Assembly (NCBI GenBank): GCA_963581435.1 | Contig: CAUZOL010000407.1 | Coordinates: forward strand, 1-5,634 | From: JABISG01 sp963581435 | Lineage (GTDB): Bacteria; Planctomycetota; Planctomycetia; Planctomycetales; Planctomycetaceae | Direction of reading: 5' to 3' | DNA: 5,634 bases | Shown: positions 5,595-5,634 of the stretch, one piece after another | Layout of the letters: every line of letters starts with the position of its first letter | How positions within the stretch are numbered: the first letter of the stretch is position 1 | Notes under the pieces: model-generated | Database searches by the model: none | Told to the model about the DNA's origin: nothing | What the model saw: the letters and a program-made list of their open reading frames with translations, nothing else | Translations under genes and position numbers: made by a program

Positions 5595-5634
5595 CAGACA
5601 CCTATTAACAGGTAACGCGGCCGGTCACCGTTTG

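Larger units (their letters stand above)
5176..5634 (+). mobile_element. Probable group II intron, 5' part (domain I); 3' part outside window
   Basis: No credible coding frame is found here. The stretch begins exactly where TIR homology stops. Its first bases, GGGCG, are close to the group II 5' consensus GUGYG. It contains many short potential stems, for example TAGC/GCTA (5181-5193), CCTG/CAGG (5368-5379), CCAC/GTGG in 5559-5574 and ACCT/AGGT (5600-5613). It also holds matching EBS2 and EBS1 candidates in the right order, about 317 and 415 bases from the start. The stretch GGGGCGAAACACGTGTGACC (5346-5365), GATCTGACTCCC (5395-5406) and TATTAACAGGTAACG (5603-5617) resembles domain I of reverse-transcriptase-bearing introns as I remember them, without an alignment. 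Such introns normally carry a reverse transcriptase/maturase in domain IV, starting after about 550-600 bases, which would lie beyond the window. Alternatives are another structured RNA or a decayed sequence. Confidence 0.68.

Overview
The window looks like chromosomal DNA of a free-living bacterium, most likely a planctomycete (Planctomycetota). This is an inference from moderate-to-high GC, dispersed amino-acid genes, AATGACGAA/AATGTCGAA-type intergenic repeats and a zinc-ribbon plus TIR protein. No marker gene in the window proves it.

Layout. (1) 2-1543, plus strand: the C-terminal third of the glutamate synthase (GOGAT) large subunit gltB, entering from the left. (2) 1544-1705: a spacer rich in short direct and inverted repeats. 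(3) 1706-3190, plus strand: gltD, the complete GOGAT small subunit. (4) 3244-3855, minus strand: a complete PabA/TrpG-type glutamine amidotransferase, convergent with gltD. (5) 3856-4061: a divergent intergenic region with a perfect 14-bp palindrome near its centre. (6) 4062-4811, plus strand: a classical-length short-chain dehydrogenase/reductase of unknown substrate. (7) 4812-4975: two consecutive hairpins, then a possible extended -10 promoter. (8) 4976-5176, plus strand: a 5' fragment of a zinc-ribbon plus TIR-domain gene that breaks off just after the first TIR strand. (9) 5176-5634: non-coding, apparently structured DNA read here as the 5' part (domain I) of a group II intron inserted into the TIR gene. 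The window ends before any intron-encoded protein would be expected.

How the genes relate. GltB and GltD together make glutamate from glutamine and 2-oxoglutarate. The PabA/TrpG protein also draws on glutamine, supplying ammonia for 4-amino-4-deoxychorismate (folate) and/or anthranilate (tryptophan) synthesis. The left 3.9 kb is therefore ordinary nitrogen and cofactor metabolism. The right end is accessory: a probable TIR signalling or defence gene interrupted by a mobile retroelement.

The most interesting observation is the right-hand junction. The TIR homology stops at 5175. The 12 bases before it (GTCTTC and AGATTA) can pair with GAAGAC at 5492-5497 (6 of 6) and TAATC at 5590-5594 (5 of 6). 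That is the order and approximate spacing expected for IBS2/IBS1 and EBS2/EBS1 of a group II intron beginning GGGCG at 5176.
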